Shown: one piece after another, positions 12,001 through 22,039 of the stretch | Position numbering within the stretch: position 1 is the stretch's first letter | Layout: the number at the start of each line of letters is the position of its first letter | Translations under genes and position numbers: made by a program | Notes under the pieces: model-generated | The model's input: only the letters and a program-made list of their open reading frames with translations | The model's database searches: none | Told to the model about the DNA's origin: nothing | Assembly: GCF_002234675.1 (NCBI RefSeq) | Contig: NC_019866.2 | Coordinates: 25,138,031-25,202,030 of the forward strand | Reading direction: 5' to 3' | Origin: Oryzias latipes | Taxonomy: Eukaryota > Chordata > Actinopteri > Beloniformes > Adrianichthyidae | DNA: 64,000 nt

Positions 12001-12650
12001 TGGACCAACATTAGCGGTTCTCCAATCCTGCGGCAGAACCTCAGAGTTCCCACTCCTCCTGAGCACTGATGTGACCGGACCCCCCAGGACAAATCAGGCT
12101 TTTGAAATGACATCAAATGTTTGTTTGACATGTTTATTCTTATTAAGTTTTCAGGAAATGTTAGATTATTCTATGTTACATTTTAAAAATGTGATGAAAG
12201 AGAAGAAAACTCATGAAAACTTGTTAGAATATCGGTTCCTGTTAAATGTTTTCTGAATTAAACTGAATGGAAACTTAAAGAGTCATTAAAAAGGTCTGAC
12301 CTCATCAATGAAGACATTCAGAAAAGAAGATACAGACCCCCCCCCCCCCCCCCCCCTTAGTTAAAAATACTTTATGTTTGAAAAATGTTCTTTAAATAAA
12401 ATCTGCTGATGGATTCACAAAACGCTCCTTGAACCAATTCCTATATTCTCGTCACTGAGACACATTCTCTTAACAGAAAATAAGCCTTTTTTCCTTCAAA
12501 CAGGTCTTTTGACTTTCTAAGGACTGTTTTGCCGAGTTAAGCGACTCACAAACGATTCCCAACATTACAGGCCGACTCACCTGGAGCTCGGAGGCACAGG
12601 GTCCTCTGCAGCGGCACGGCGAGCTGGCGGCGGATGAGGGACGTGGCCAT
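11..12650 (-). CDS. abat: 4-aminobutyrate aminotransferase, mitochondrial (GABA transaminase), N-terminal 201 codons in eight exons; 3' part outside window
   Basis: GABA transaminase is a PLP-dependent mitochondrial matrix enzyme. It moves the amino group of GABA to 2-oxoglutarate, giving succinic semialdehyde. Eight exons join in frame: 12581-12650, 6407-6504, 5822-5851, 4529-4646, 2353-2402, 1331-1411, 1159-1251 and 11-73, all with GT-AG introns, giving residues 1-201 of about 500. Residues 1-30 are basic and lack acids, as expected for a mitochondrial targeting peptide. Landmarks are [38 protein letters not shown] and the CGSCSNENA block. In the mammalian enzyme the CxxC of that block (here C163/C166) ligates the [2Fe-2S] cluster at the dimer interface. 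The PLP lysine is encoded beyond the left edge. Introns hold several minisatellites. The start is the only ATG in frame with the targeting peptide, and a good acceptor just upstream implies a separate 5' UTR exon. Confidence 0.95.
200..335. repeat. Degenerate MITE-like fragment
   Basis: The text from AAAGGTGTCAAACTCCAGACG through GAACCAGGTAATCAGCA resembles the short inverted-repeat elements at 48372, 39743 and 44190. It lies in abat intron 7 and the right end is not clear. Confidence 0.4.
1159..1251 (-). CDS. abat: abat coding exon 7 (CGSC motif)
   Basis: Encodes residues 150-180, [12 protein letters not shown] through IFIWYR, including the CGSC motif known in mammalian GABA-T as the iron-sulphur ligand pair. 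The acceptor is CTGTTAG and the donor CGG|GTGAGT. Confidence 0.94.
1331..1411 (-). CDS. abat: abat coding exon 6
   Basis: Encodes residues 123-149 ([17 protein letters not shown] through ESLLS), exactly 27 codons. The acceptor is CTCCTCAG and the donor TCT|GTTAGT. The next intron is only 79 bp. Confidence 0.93.
1740..1910. repeat. Interspersed repeat, copy 1 (same family as 58285-58420)
   Basis: About 130 bp from CTGGAAGTCTGTTCCAGATC through GAGCGGCGAGGTCTGGCTGG recurs nearly unchanged at 58290-58415, in clpp intron 1. It lies in abat intron 5. I cannot assign the family. Confidence 0.7.
1925..2150. repeat. Interspersed repeat, copy 1 (same family as 41046-41220)
   Basis: The stretch from AATCTTATGGCAGCTTGAAG, then a CATTTGACCAATCAGATGGA segment, to TAATTTAAGTTAT recurs at 41046-41220. 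It carries no coding capacity. Confidence 0.65.
2353..2402 (-). CDS. abat: abat coding exon 5
   Basis: Encodes residues 106-122, [17 protein letters not shown]. The acceptor is TTTTCCAG and the donor CTG|GTAGGT. The phase is 1 in, 0 out. Confidence 0.93.
3142..4256. repeat. 27-bp minisatellite, 41 units, abat intron 4
   Basis: Unit: TTCATTCATGTCTCC followed by TGCACATGCGTG. About 41 units run without interruption. They differ almost only at two sites, giving TGCACATG, TGTACATG and CTCTACATG variants. As 27 is a multiple of three and the unit lacks stops in several frames, overlapping repetitive frames of 370-460 codons appear on both strands. These are not genes. Confidence 0.97.
4529..4646 (-). 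CDS. abat: abat coding exon 4
   Basis: Encodes residues 67-105 ([20 protein letters not shown] through ISSIPI) plus one base of codon 106. The acceptor is TCTGCAG and the donor G|GTCAGT. Confidence 0.95.
4647..5821. other. abat intron 3, no feature seen
   Basis: Unique-looking intronic DNA between exons 3 and 4. I see no coding sequence, tandem array or recognisable transposon end. Confidence 0.6.
5822..5851 (-). CDS. abat: abat coding exon 3 (30-nt micro-exon)
   Basis: A 30-base exon encoding [10 protein letters not shown] (residues 57-66), between TTTTGCAG and GTGAGC. It matches the human ELMKQLNIIQ segment in place and length. Confidence 0.92.
5890..6400. repeat. TG-rich degenerate tandem repeat, abat intron 2
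   Basis: Loose units of about 40-65 bp follow the pattern GTGTGTGTATAAGTCTTTGT, then GTGTTTTTTGTGTGTCTATG. The array ends about 10 bp from the exon 2 donor. Cysteine-rich open frames over it are artefacts. Confidence 0.9.
6407..6504 (-). CDS. abat: abat coding exon 2
   Basis: Encodes residues 24-56 from [11 protein letters not shown] to VPGPRSQ. The acceptor TTTTCCATCAG|GA was chosen over the downstream ATGCAG because that one gives a stop in frame. The donor is CAG|GTAACA. Confidence 0.92.
6535..8062. repeat. 30/43-bp compound minisatellite, abat intron 1
   Basis: The basic 30-bp unit is TCATGTGATCACCCTG followed by CTGCAGCGTGCTGG. A 43-bp form adds a second TCATGTGATCACC half-unit. Each unit carries at least one TCATGTGA core, an E-box CATGTG with the flanks of an MITF/TFE-type M-box, and a PstI-like CTGCAG. 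The 30- and 43-bp forms alternate between about 7200 and 7620. Reading frames over the array are repeat artefacts. Confidence 0.95.
8070..9325. other. abat intron 1 segment, no gene seen
   Basis: It holds a G-run near 8381-8394 and otherwise unremarkable AT-rich intronic DNA. No conserved protein segment or transposon end was recognised. Confidence 0.5.
9326..9946. mobile_element. MITE-like element with about 100-bp inverted arms
   Basis: The left arm 9326-9431 (..CAGTGTGCATCAACGCTCAC.. then ACCACAATGCATTGC) is the reverse complement, with mismatches, of the right arm 9849-9946. The roughly 420 bp between them have no open frame of note. A related fragment occurs at 28705-28805. Superfamily unknown. 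Confidence 0.75.
10440..10612. repeat. SINE-like repeat with tRNA-like B-box
   Basis: Ends with the common fish repeat text ACATGCAAACTCAGAAAG, GGGATTTGAACCAGGACC, CTAACCACTGCACCACC. The reverse complement contains GGTTCAAATCC, a B-box match. No intact tRNA fold was recognised. Confidence 0.65.
10796..11097. repeat. 23-bp GC-rich minisatellite, 13 units, abat intron 1
   Basis: Thirteen copies of CGGCCGGTCTGCAGCCGC followed by CAGCA, with a CAGGCG variant in two adjacent central units. As 23 is not a multiple of three, all frames stay open, which explains the repetitive 120-170-codon frames on both strands. Confidence 0.96.
11100..12580. other. abat intron 1 distal part, no gene seen
   Basis: Contains a 16-19-base C-run near 12340-12358 and otherwise plain intronic DNA. 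No conserved exon was found in any frame. Confidence 0.5.
12581..12650 (-). CDS. abat: abat coding exon 1
   Basis: Encodes residues 1-23 ([20 protein letters not shown] and RAP) plus one base of codon 24. It ends CAG|GTGAGT. Upstream, a pyrimidine tract ending GTGAAG just before the ATG looks like an acceptor, so the 5' UTR is probably split. Confidence 0.9.
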
Positions 12651-12653
12651 GAC

Positions 12654-14440
12654 TTCACAGACAGGAAGAAGAGCGATGAAGAGGCAGAACCTGCCTGAAG
12701 AGAGCGGCGGCTTCCTCCTCCTGCAGAGAACCAAACTGCAGATGAAGGATGAACAGCAGGCTTCTGCGCAGACGCGTGTTCACCCACATGCAGAGAAAAC
12801 ACCAGAAAACACGGGAGCCCATGAGCTCCACCACATCATCTTTATCAGAACTTTACCTCAGTAAATGTCAGAGATGCATTCAAAGGTGAATGGTGTTTAC
12901 ATCAAAGGAGCTTTTTATAGTTTGCTTCAAAGACCCTCTCTGATGAAAAGGCTGTTTTTGGGGTTTCTAACATCTTCTTCCTGATGATGGGGGGCATTTA
13001 TTCAGAACATTAGGCTTGAAATTCTTTTTCTGACTACTTTTTTATTCAAATCTTTGTGCAACAGTCCACAACTCAGAGGGGAATCTCTGATGAATTCCTG
13101 CCGCTCTGCAGGAACTATGTCCCAGAAAACCACACAGGTTTTAAGATTGTGGCTAAAAATGAATCATCATTGAAAGACGACAGATGAGATGATGATCAGA
13201 TTAGGACTTGGGGGGGGGGGGGGGCAACCTGTAAACACTAGGGCCAAAGGTCAATCGCTGTGCCACGCCGCCACTAAAGCAGCCTTGAGAGACTTTGTTG
13301 TGTCTAACAGACTGATGGGCTGAACGGCTCCTGACGACGTCCCTCCAAACATGCTAGACATCATGACTGACGGGTCAGAAACGAAAACAGTCTCAGTGTT
13401 TCTGTCATTTGAACCGACGCCGAACCGCCTTCAGCAGAAACACGTCCCGTCTCCTGCTGACACGTCTGCATGTCACTGTGACAGCCGCCTGTCAAAGAAG
13501 ACGAGGAACTCCTGCATCCACCGGTCCAGGCCAGCAGCAGGAGGAAGAGTCGGAACAGCCCAGCCTTCATCCTCTGACTGGAAATGCTTGGTACTCAAAC
13601 AGAAGAATGACGGCGCAGGTTTTCGGCCTGGACCACTTCCTGTTGTTGTCAGCTTCACCAAGCAGCACAGCGACGGCATCGAACCTCCACTGGGGGGGCT
13701 TTCATGTGGCCACAAAGGCCGTCAGAGCGAGGCAGAGCCGCTCCTCTTCATGGCTTATGTAACACTGGCAGCGGGAACGGGAACATTCCAGTTATCCAGC
13801 TTCACACGGAGACGACCACCCCGACCCTTTTAGAAACGCAGCCGTGTGCGCACACACACACACACACACACACACGCAACCTTAGACACACATGCTTGCA
13901 AGCACAGATGGTCTCTTGGCAACAACTAGTGAACTAGATGGAACTGGTTCAGACTGAGTTACACAAGACTGCATCCAACAGCCAGGGAGGGGTGGGTGTG
14001 CTCCATGAGGGGGGCCGAACGGATGGGAGCTGCAATTCAGAGATGAACGGGCCATTTTTCAGACAAACAAAGCCCCCCCTCAACTGAAAAGGGGAGGAGC
14101 TAAAGTAACCTCAATATCAGGGAGGCTGTAAACCGTTGACTGAACCCTAAAGGTAACGTCCTGACGTGCATCCATCTTTGATCTCTGGTGTTCTCCTCTG
14201 CCCCCTCCAGCTCCAAACCCCCCATCATGGCAGAAGGTTGCAGGGGGGGGTTTTGCTGTGTGATCACATGGACACCCCCCCCCGTCTGGGGGATTTCACA
14301 GAAAACCTCTCCATGCTGAGAACCGCACTGATGTTTAAAAAAGCTGAAATCATTTGGATCAAAATGAAGCAAGACAAACTGGAATGTTCTGGAATAAGTT
14401 GGCAGAGATCAATTCAACTGTTATTTTGTCATATTGGTTT

Positions 14441-14471
<31 letters not shown>

Positions 14472-15132
14472 GTAATGAACACTCCATTTACATGTCTTTT
14501 AGGACAACACAAGGAAATGCATTCAAAAATAAAGATGCTCCAGGAGAGTCAGCCAATGAAGTGAAAACAGCACAATAACAAAAACCCCAGAGCCGGGTAT
14601 CGAACCAGCGAGCTTCTGCTCCAAGGATCCTCCATGTATTTCAATGGAGGCAGAAATCCTGGAATATCTGGAAAAGTTCAGGGATTTGAAGGAGCAAAAG
14701 TCACAGCTGGAAAAAACTGAAAGAGGTGAACATTTGAATAGTTGAAAAATTGGAGAAGGAGTTAAGCAGCAAAACATGGTGGAAGAGACTAGAATAAAGA
14801 AAGAGAAACAGGAAATCAATGATTGAAGGATTTATAGTATTCAACCCATAAACTGAATGAAAGACCCAGAGGGAGAAGACGCAGACGCAGACAGAGAGGC
14901 AGACGCAGACGCAGAGGCAGAGCTCGTGTCAATAACAAAGCTCCATCTCCTCCAACTGTGGCAAAACAAACTCCAGATGCCCCCCAGGGCCGCCCTCAGC
15001 AGTTCCAGGTCAACCCTACCTTCCACTAGAAGTAGAGCTGACAGTTTAAGTCCTCAAATGACTTTATAACGTTGATGGAGAAAAAGTTCAAAATAGAGAC
15101 AAGATGCTGATGATGCTCCAGGCTGTTAAATG
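12654..15132. other. Probable abat 5' intron, left part
   Basis: Contains a (CA)n tract near 13852-13876, T and G runs near 14436-14470, an A/G/C-rich GCAGACGCAGAC tract near 14875-14920, and a fragment near 13060-13200 of the repeat family seen at 21170-21600. No coding exon was recognised. Confidence 0.5.
14575..14730. repeat. Interspersed repeat with B-box-like tail, copy 1
   Basis: AGTGAAAACAGCACAATAAC, AGAGCCGGGTATCGAACCAG and TCCTGGAATATCTGGAAA recur in the same order at 51065-51210. The reverse complement contains GGTTCGATACC, close to a pol III B-box. Confidence 0.65.
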
Positions 15133-16542
15133 TACACTGACCAAAAATATAAACGCAACACTTTTGTTATTGCTCCCATTTTTTATGGTATGAACTCAAA
15201 GATGTGAAACATTTTCCACATACACAGAATAACCAGTTCTCTGAAATATTGTTCACAAATCTGTCTAAATCTGTGATAGTGAGCACTTCTCCTTTGCCAA
15301 GACAATCCATCCCACCTCACAGGTGTGCCATATCAAGATGCTGATTAGACAGCAGGATTATTGCACAGGTGTGCCTTAGACTGGCCACAAGAAAAGGCCA
15401 CTCTGAAATCTTCAGTTGTATCACACAGCACAATGCCACAGATGTCGCAAGTTTTGAGGGAGCGTGCAATTGGCATGCTGATAGCAGGAATGTCCACCAG
15501 AGCTGTTGCTAGGGAATTGAATGTCCATTTCTCCACCATAAGCCGTCTCCAAAGGCGTTTCCGAGAATTTGGCAGCACATCCAACCGCCTCACAACCGCA
15601 GATCACGTGTAACCACACCAGCCCAAGACCTCCACATCCAGCATGTCCACCTCCAAGATCGTCTGAGACCAGCCACTCGTACAGCTGCTGAAACAATCGG
15701 TTTGCATAACCACAGAATTTCTGCACAAACTGTCAGAAACCGTCTCAGGGAAGCTCATCTGCATGCTCGTCGTCCTCATCGAGGTCTCGACCTCACTCCA
15801 GTTCGTCGTCGTAACCGACTTGAGTGGGCAAATGCTCACATGTAATGGCGTCTGGCACGTTGGAGAGGTGTTCTCTTCACGGATGAATCCCAGTTTACAC
15901 TGTTCAGGGCAGATGGCAGACAGCGTGTGTGGCATTGTGTGTGTGGATCTGTACACAATTCTTGGAAGCTGAAAACATCCCAGTTCTTGCATGGCCAGCA
16001 TCCTCACCGGACATGTCACCCATTGAGCATGTTTGGGATGCTCTGGATCGGCGTATACGACAGCGTGTTCCAGTTCCTGCCAATATCCAGCAACTTCCCA
16101 CAGCCATTGAAGAAGAGTGGTCCAACATTCCACAGGCCACAATAGACAACCTGATCAACTCTATGCGAAGGAGATGTGTCGCACTCCATGAGGCAAATGG
16201 TGGTCACACCAGATACTGACTGGTTGTCTGGGTCCCCTGACCCCCTCAATAAAACAAAACTGAAGATTTCAGAGTGGCCTTTTCTTGTGGCCAGTCTAAG
16301 GCACACCTGTGCAATAATCATGCTGTCTAATCAGCATCTTGATATGGCACACCTGTGAGGTGGGACGGATTGTCTTGGCAAAGGAGAAGTGCTCACTATC
16401 ACAGATTTAGACAGATTTGTGAACAATATTTCAGAGAACTGGTTATTTTGTGAATGTGGAAAATGTTTCACATCTTTGAGTTCATACCATAAGAAATGGG
16501 AGCAATAACAAAACTGTTGTGTTTATATTTTTGGTCAGTGTA
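15133..16542 (+). mobile_element. Tc1/mariner-type transposon, internally deleted, with 283-bp inverted repeats
   Basis: The element begins CACTGACCAAAAATATAAAC at 15135 and ends with its complement at 16540, flanked by TA at both sides (15133-15134 and 16541-16542), the Tc1 target duplication. The inverted repeats run 15135-15417 and 16258-16540. The interior holds a broken transposase. With the two flanking TA dinucleotides the copy spans 1410 bp. Confidence 0.95.
15434..16219 (+). pseudogene. Tc1-like transposase, broken and internally deleted
   Basis: The start MPQMSQVLRERAIGM and the helix-turn-helix segment MSTRAVARELNVHFSTISRL are intact. A frameshift follows near 15585, then an in-frame TAA at about 15854 after EWANAH. 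The first catalytic Asp is in FTDESQFTLF near 15880. A deletion then joins the text after GRQRVWHC to TQFLEAENIPVLAW, removing the block that carries the second catalytic Asp. SPDMSPIEHVWDALDRRI, with the third acidic residue, and the end HEANGGHTRY remain in another frame. It cannot encode an active transposase. Confidence 0.9.
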
Positions 16543-16894
16543 AATGCTTCCATCCGGGTCACCGTTAACGTGTGCAGAGCAGCAGACATGTCATCCAAAC
16601 AGAGACGCACGTCTGCATGTCCACTGAGCCTCAGGGATCCTAAAGTTACGAGAACGACTCGTCCAACCGCTGAAGGAGAGAGCCGGCCTCTCCTGCTGTC
16701 TGCACCTTCACTGCTGATTCACTGGAGTCTGGTTCAGTGTTCTGACTGCTTTGCCCCATCAGAGGCTCTGTTCTTACAGCAGGGGGCGTCTCAGAGACCC
16801 CCACATTCTGCCGTAACGGGAGGGAAGCACAGCTGGGTACAGCTGGCTACACTTCATAGATTTACATACCTGGCATTTTAGCTCCTCTATTGCC

Positions 16895-17400
16895 TCATAA
16901 AGTCCCACTCAGATCATCTGTTGATCTATTTTCAAAGTGTTCCCGGTGGGTTTTTAATGAGGATGATTTCGTTTTTAGCCAAAAAGCAAAAACCTGCGTC
17001 GTTTTCTAGAACATAGTTTCTGCAGAGCAGCAGGTGTTCATTAGAAATTCATTTCAGAGTTATATTGGGACAGTTAGCCCGCCTCCACTTCCCATCGCCC
17101 ATCTGTTTACTCTCTCCCACTAGCTTACAGCCCCTCACACCCCAACAAACATGTCGATCAGTATCAGATCCATCCATCCGTCCAGTTCTGATCCAGATTC
17201 CAGCTCAGACCAGGAAAACAAAGACATTCGTGGATCTGTTGGTCTGACAGTGGATGATGAGAAAGGGGCGGAGCATGGAGACTGTGGCTCCGCCCAGCGT
17301 ATTTCTAAGCCACAAATACAATCTTTTTCAAAGGGCATTTTTTCATCTGCTCCTGATTCACAAGATTTGAATAAAGCAGGACTCAGAAAAACAATTTGAA
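16895..17400. repeat. Interspersed repeat family C, copy 1
   Basis: It carries CGTTTTCTAGAACATAGTTTC, GCTTACAGCCCCTCACACC and TCCAGCTCAGACCAGGAAAA. The same blocks occur in reverse order and strand at 21280-21600, split at 61230-62340, and as fragments at 48000-48125 and 53250-53400. No protein is encoded. Confidence 0.7.
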
Positions 17401-18095
17401 GCTTAATTTTCTTTACATATGTCCTCCATCATGGGAAAAACAACACGCTCCAAACACCAAAAGCACCATTGGAGTGGGTCTCTAACCTGAACAGGTACCT
17501 GCTCTGCCTTTTGCTTTTCCTTCCTCCCACAGGCCCACATGTCTGTCAGCCGTTCACAGCTATTCTGCAGCGGGGGGGTCCTGTGGTGGGTCGTGTTATG
17601 ATCCCTGACCCGTCCCATCAAAAAGCAAGTTAGGAACCAAGTTGGCAATGGAAGCACGTCACCATGGCAACAGTACAGGAAGAGTTGAAAAAACTGGGTT
17701 GTGTAAGCTTTGATGCATAAAGAACAAAAACACAGAAACTTTATGTAATCAGTTCATGTGGAGCCAATCAGCGGTTGAAGCAGAAGGCGGGAAACCCAGT
17801 TTGGGCTGCAGACGCTTCCCGAGCCTCCTCTCAGACAGGAGCCATGCACGCATCTGACGGGACCCGGCGCCGCAGCCGGACGCCAACATTCAGTCAGGAC
17901 AGCAGCCGCTCAGCTGCTGCTGTCCACCAATCAGAGCTCAGCGTGCACCGCATGACCACTGACTGATCAGAAGAACTGGATGGAGTGATGTCATCACCCA
18001 CAGAAAACGAGTCACTTCCTGTTCAAGAAGAAAGCTGTGATTTGGTAACAAACACTTTTCATCTGATGGACTCTCCTCTCTTTGCTCATTGTAGC

Positions 18096-18646
18096 CATTG
18101 ACTGTAAATGAGAACTGGACTGAGTGACCCCTCCCCCCTGGCATTCCAAACAGGAAGTGCCTCCAAAAAGCCAAAATCCCAAAAGCTTCTCTAGAGAATA
18201 AACAGCTGTTCCTCAGTCGGTCTATTGGTCAGAAGAACCGTTCTGGATCTGATTCCTTTAACATCTTCTTGATGATCCTCTTTTTTTTTTCATGATATTT
18301 TTTTCTGCAGTTCAAGTTCTTCATGTCACAATCTGACCAATCAGATGCATCACTAAAAGTAAGTGGAGCCTCCTGGGCCCCCATGTCAAATGTTTGAAGC
18401 ATTTGATTGACACATTTTGTGTGGCCCGCTTTCAAGTGGAAGGGGCGTGTCTTTCCAACAAGCTAAGTTCTGACTGGGGAGAGTGGTTGCCATAGAAACA
18501 ACGTCTCAGACCGACTCAGACCAATCGCTGCTCCCTGTGGGTTCTGGATCCAACATGACCACGTCGGTGTTGCAAACAAATGGTGACTGAATCGACTATG
18601 GGTGACGTCACACTCGCTCAGTCCAGTTTTCATTTACAGTCAATGG
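18096..18646. mobile_element. Inverted-repeat element family B, full copy
   Basis: Starts CCATTGACTGTAAATGAGAA and continues CTGGACTGAGTGA. It ends with the near-perfect complement, CTCAGTCCAGTTTTCATTTA then CAGTCAATGG. The 551-bp interior has no open frame. Further copies lie at 46515-46976, 52076-52630, and partly at 28815-29265, 47390-47582 and 63944-64000. Non-autonomous DNA element; superfamily unknown. Confidence 0.8.
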
Positions 18647-18649
18647 TTC

Positions 18650-20990
18650 AAACCCACAGCTGGGTCATACCAAAAACTCTAAAACAGGGGGCTTAACGTC
18701 TCTCTGCATGACAGTCAGCGTCACTGCCACCTTTCTGCTCGATTCACTTTAAACTGTTAGCATACGACCCATTTCATCTGCCTTTAGTGGGACGATCCGG
18801 ACTGAACCATGATGAATAAAACTACCACTTGTTTTGCGTTTTAATCAGAAACAGCTTCAGCTGTAAGCTGGTGCCTCATTTAAACTGAAGAGGTTTGAGT
18901 AGATGGTTGGACAAACAGAAACAATGGAGTCCTTCACTCCTCAGTGACGCCTCTGAGCTCGGGCATCAGCGGTTCGCCGAGGAGACGGCGGTGCGACCAT
19001 GAATGCAGAACGCCTTCGAGGAACAGCTGATGCATCCACCTGAGCGGGACAACAGCTGACAGGAAGTCCCAGAAAGGGAAAAGTGTACTTTCAACTTCTG
19101 AGTACACAGCAAATGTGAGCTCCCCTATTCAGAGCGCCAAGAGGGACGACCGGGGTTCAGTCATCCTCTGATTGAGGTTCGAGTCCCGCCCTGTTCCTGC
19201 CCATATGTTAAAGTGCCCTTGGGAGGAGCCGCCGTCTCACACACAGGAGCGTGCACACACAGAAAATGAAAGTCACGTCTGTACAGCAGAGGCCACACAT
19301 GTCTCTGTTTTTGGCTCCGTTATAAGGAGGTTATTTTAAACTTCTCATAAATGTTGATAAGTTAGTCCGCCATTCATCATCATTATTTTAGAAAGGTTTA
19401 CCTTATGAGATGCAGACAGACAGACAGGCTGAACAAATGGGAAAGAGGTGGATCTGCGGCTGCAGCAGAGCGCCATGAGAGTTGGCTCGTTTCTGCTGAC
19501 TTTCTGCATTGTGATTAGAGTCAAACCAGACTCAATAATGCGCTTTAATTCAGAGCCGATGGTCATTTTTCACAACTTGAAAAAGTTTCATCATTGCACT
19601 CATGACAGTGCTGAAAGTAGAATCCTTTCCTGTCTTTTTCTTAGTGCATGAGCAGCGTTTGTGTTTGGTCTGCCTCATTTCAGCAGCTTCCCATGTGAGG
19701 CGTCTGTCATGTAACAAACACGGAGCGCTGCAGAGGAAGGCGGTTAGAGCGCCTGCAGGTCAACGCCGTCCTTCATATTGATGATTAACAGAAGCTACAG
19801 TTAGAGTTTCCAAACACGTCTGTCTGCCAGTCACACCCCCCCACCCCACCAATCAGAAGACACGACTGTCTTCCTCCTCAACACGACTGTGACATCACCT
19901 GAAACTGGTCCGACGGGACCTGGACTTTCTGAACAGGAGGGGGTGGGAAGAGCCGGCCTCCCTAACCAGCTGTTCTTCAGGACCAGAGCATGGTGGTGGC
20001 TGCATCATGCTGTGGGCTGCTTCTCATTCACACCGGTGGCAGCAAGGATCACAAGTAAGCAGCGCTGCTCACGGGCCGGATGAGAGGAAAAGAAAGGGCT
20101 TCTGGGTCGGCGTGTAGTTCCTGCTTTACCATGCTAATGTCTCAATGATGCTCAGAACTCATTTCCCCCAAATGAATCCGCCATCTTTGTCTGTTGAGGT
20201 TCTGGGAGGAGCATTTTCTGCAGCTGAACAGCGAGCGGATGAAGACACGGCGAACACGCGTGCACACACGGGAGCATAAAGATAACGCTGACGCTCTGCT
20301 GCCAGCTATTGATCCTCATTTTCACAGATGCGTGTCTGCGGCACAACGTGACCTGGAAATGTGCGAGGTCTGAAGTTCAGCAGCCCCGCCCACCTCTGCA
20401 GCACAGCTACATATTAACTCTGGTCTCATTCACGCCGGTTTCCACATGCGGTTTGTGAATGAGTGACACGCCATCGACTCAGAAAGCGCTGAGCTGCATC
20501 TCTGCAGGTTCAGTCTAGACAGAGAAAACTGTGGGGCTGTGAGTCAGACAGGATCGGTGGATCCTCCCGTTTCTCTGTTTTACAGGTGAAGGTGACCCGT
20601 GCTGCAGCTGGATCGCACCTTTACCACGGGGCTAATATCCACATTAGCAAGTTTTTATCAGCAGCGACCATAAAATCATCAGGTCTCCAGTTCTGAGTCT
20701 GCGTGATCGGATAGACCCCCTGAAGTTGACTGACAGCCTGAGGCTTCATCAGCCGTACTCTGAAAACTTCATCCTGTCTGCCGGTGACTGTGACAGATGT
20801 TTGACACAGACACGAGGAAAGCCGGCAGAAACCTGCATGAGCCCCCCCCCTTTTAGCATTTGTTACTGGTTTGTGGATCTTTGAGTGAGTGGAACCCTTA
20901 CCGGTCCGAGTGATGCTGTGGAAGGCCAGAAGTTCTGACCCGAGCTGACGGGATCTGCAACAACACAGTGGGGCATTATGGTCAGGAGAC
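18650..20990. other. Probable abat 5' intron, right part
   Basis: A SINE-like trace with a B-box match, GGTTCGAGTCC, lies near 19176. Otherwise there is plain non-coding DNA with no exon recognised in six frames. Confidence 0.45.
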
Positions 20991-20992
20991 GC

Positions 20993-21074
20993 ACACATGC
21001 ACACACACACGAGCACACACACACACGCACACAAACACGAGCACACACACACGCACACACGCGCGCACACGCTT
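20993..21074. repeat. (CA)n-rich microsatellite
   Basis: Imperfect CA/CACG repeat (ACACACACGAGCACACACAC and similar). Reading frames over it are low complexity. Confidence 0.9.
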
Positions 21075-21169
21075 AATTTATATAATGAGAGGCAAAAAAG
21101 CTGAAAGACAATAAAAGTTGTGTTTGTGGTGTTTTTAACATGTTCTTGTGACATTTTTCATGATGGACA

Positions 21170-21605
21170 TTTATAAACAAAATTAGGAGTAAAACTGCAT
21201 TTCTGAGAATTTATTTATTCAAATCATTGAAAATCAGGAGCAGATGAAAAAATGTCATTTAAAAAAGATCGCATTTGTGGCGTAGAAGCTACAGTCCAGG
21301 GGTCACAGTCTCCAGGCTCCGCCCCTTTCTGGTCAGACCAACAGAACGTCTCTGTTTTCCTGGTCTGAGCTGGAATCTGGATCAGAACTGGACGGACGGA
21401 TGGATCTGATGCTGGTGCTGTTTCTGTTGCACTGCTAATGTTAGGTCGGGGGTGTGAGGGGCTGTAAGCTAGCCGGAGAGACTGTAAACAAAAGAATGAT
21501 GGGATGTCAGCAGAGGCTTACTTCTGCACCAACAGTCTCAGAGGTGAATTTTTGACCGCTCTACAGAAACTACGTCCTAGAGAACGGGTTATTTTATTTT
21601 GGCTA
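21170..21605. repeat. Interspersed repeat family C, copy 2
   Basis: Opposite orientation to 16895-17400. It contains CTGAGCTGGAATCTGGATCA, GAGGGGCTGTAAGCTAGC and CTACAGAAACTACGTCCTAG. The span 21395-21440 gives the uninterrupted site for comparison with the insertion at 61457. Confidence 0.7.
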
Positions 21606-22039
21606 AAAACGGCATGATCAGAATTAAAGGAACGCTTTGAAAAAAGATCAAAAGATGATCAAAGTGGGACTTTAACAAATAACTGGAAGCCTTTGATGCA
21701 CACGTTTGTGCAAAAAAAAAAGTTTGACCATATTTCAGGCAAAAATGGCGACACAATGACACCACGTTTGCACGCTCACCACGGTGTCGTTTAATTTTGC
21801 CGGAGAACAAAATCCACAGGTTGTTGTTCACCTCCACAGCCAATCAGCTTTCAGCGTTTTGTACAGGTGGGTTTGATTTGTACGCCTTACTTTCTGACAC
21901 AACCCTGTGTTTTATCCGGGCTGGGGACCGGCACAGGACGACCCCTTAAGAACCAGATTCCCCGTGTCTGGTCCCTGCTGCGGGACACTGCACTGCAGGG
22001 GCCCCTATGCTGTGTTGGCCCTGGCCCCTATAGGGAGCG

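Noticed and set aside
12338..12358. C- and G-runs here and at 26709, 42447, 61022 and 61950 as functional G-quadruplexes
   Set aside because: Simple homopolymers whose length is uncertain in assemblies; no supporting context beyond composition.
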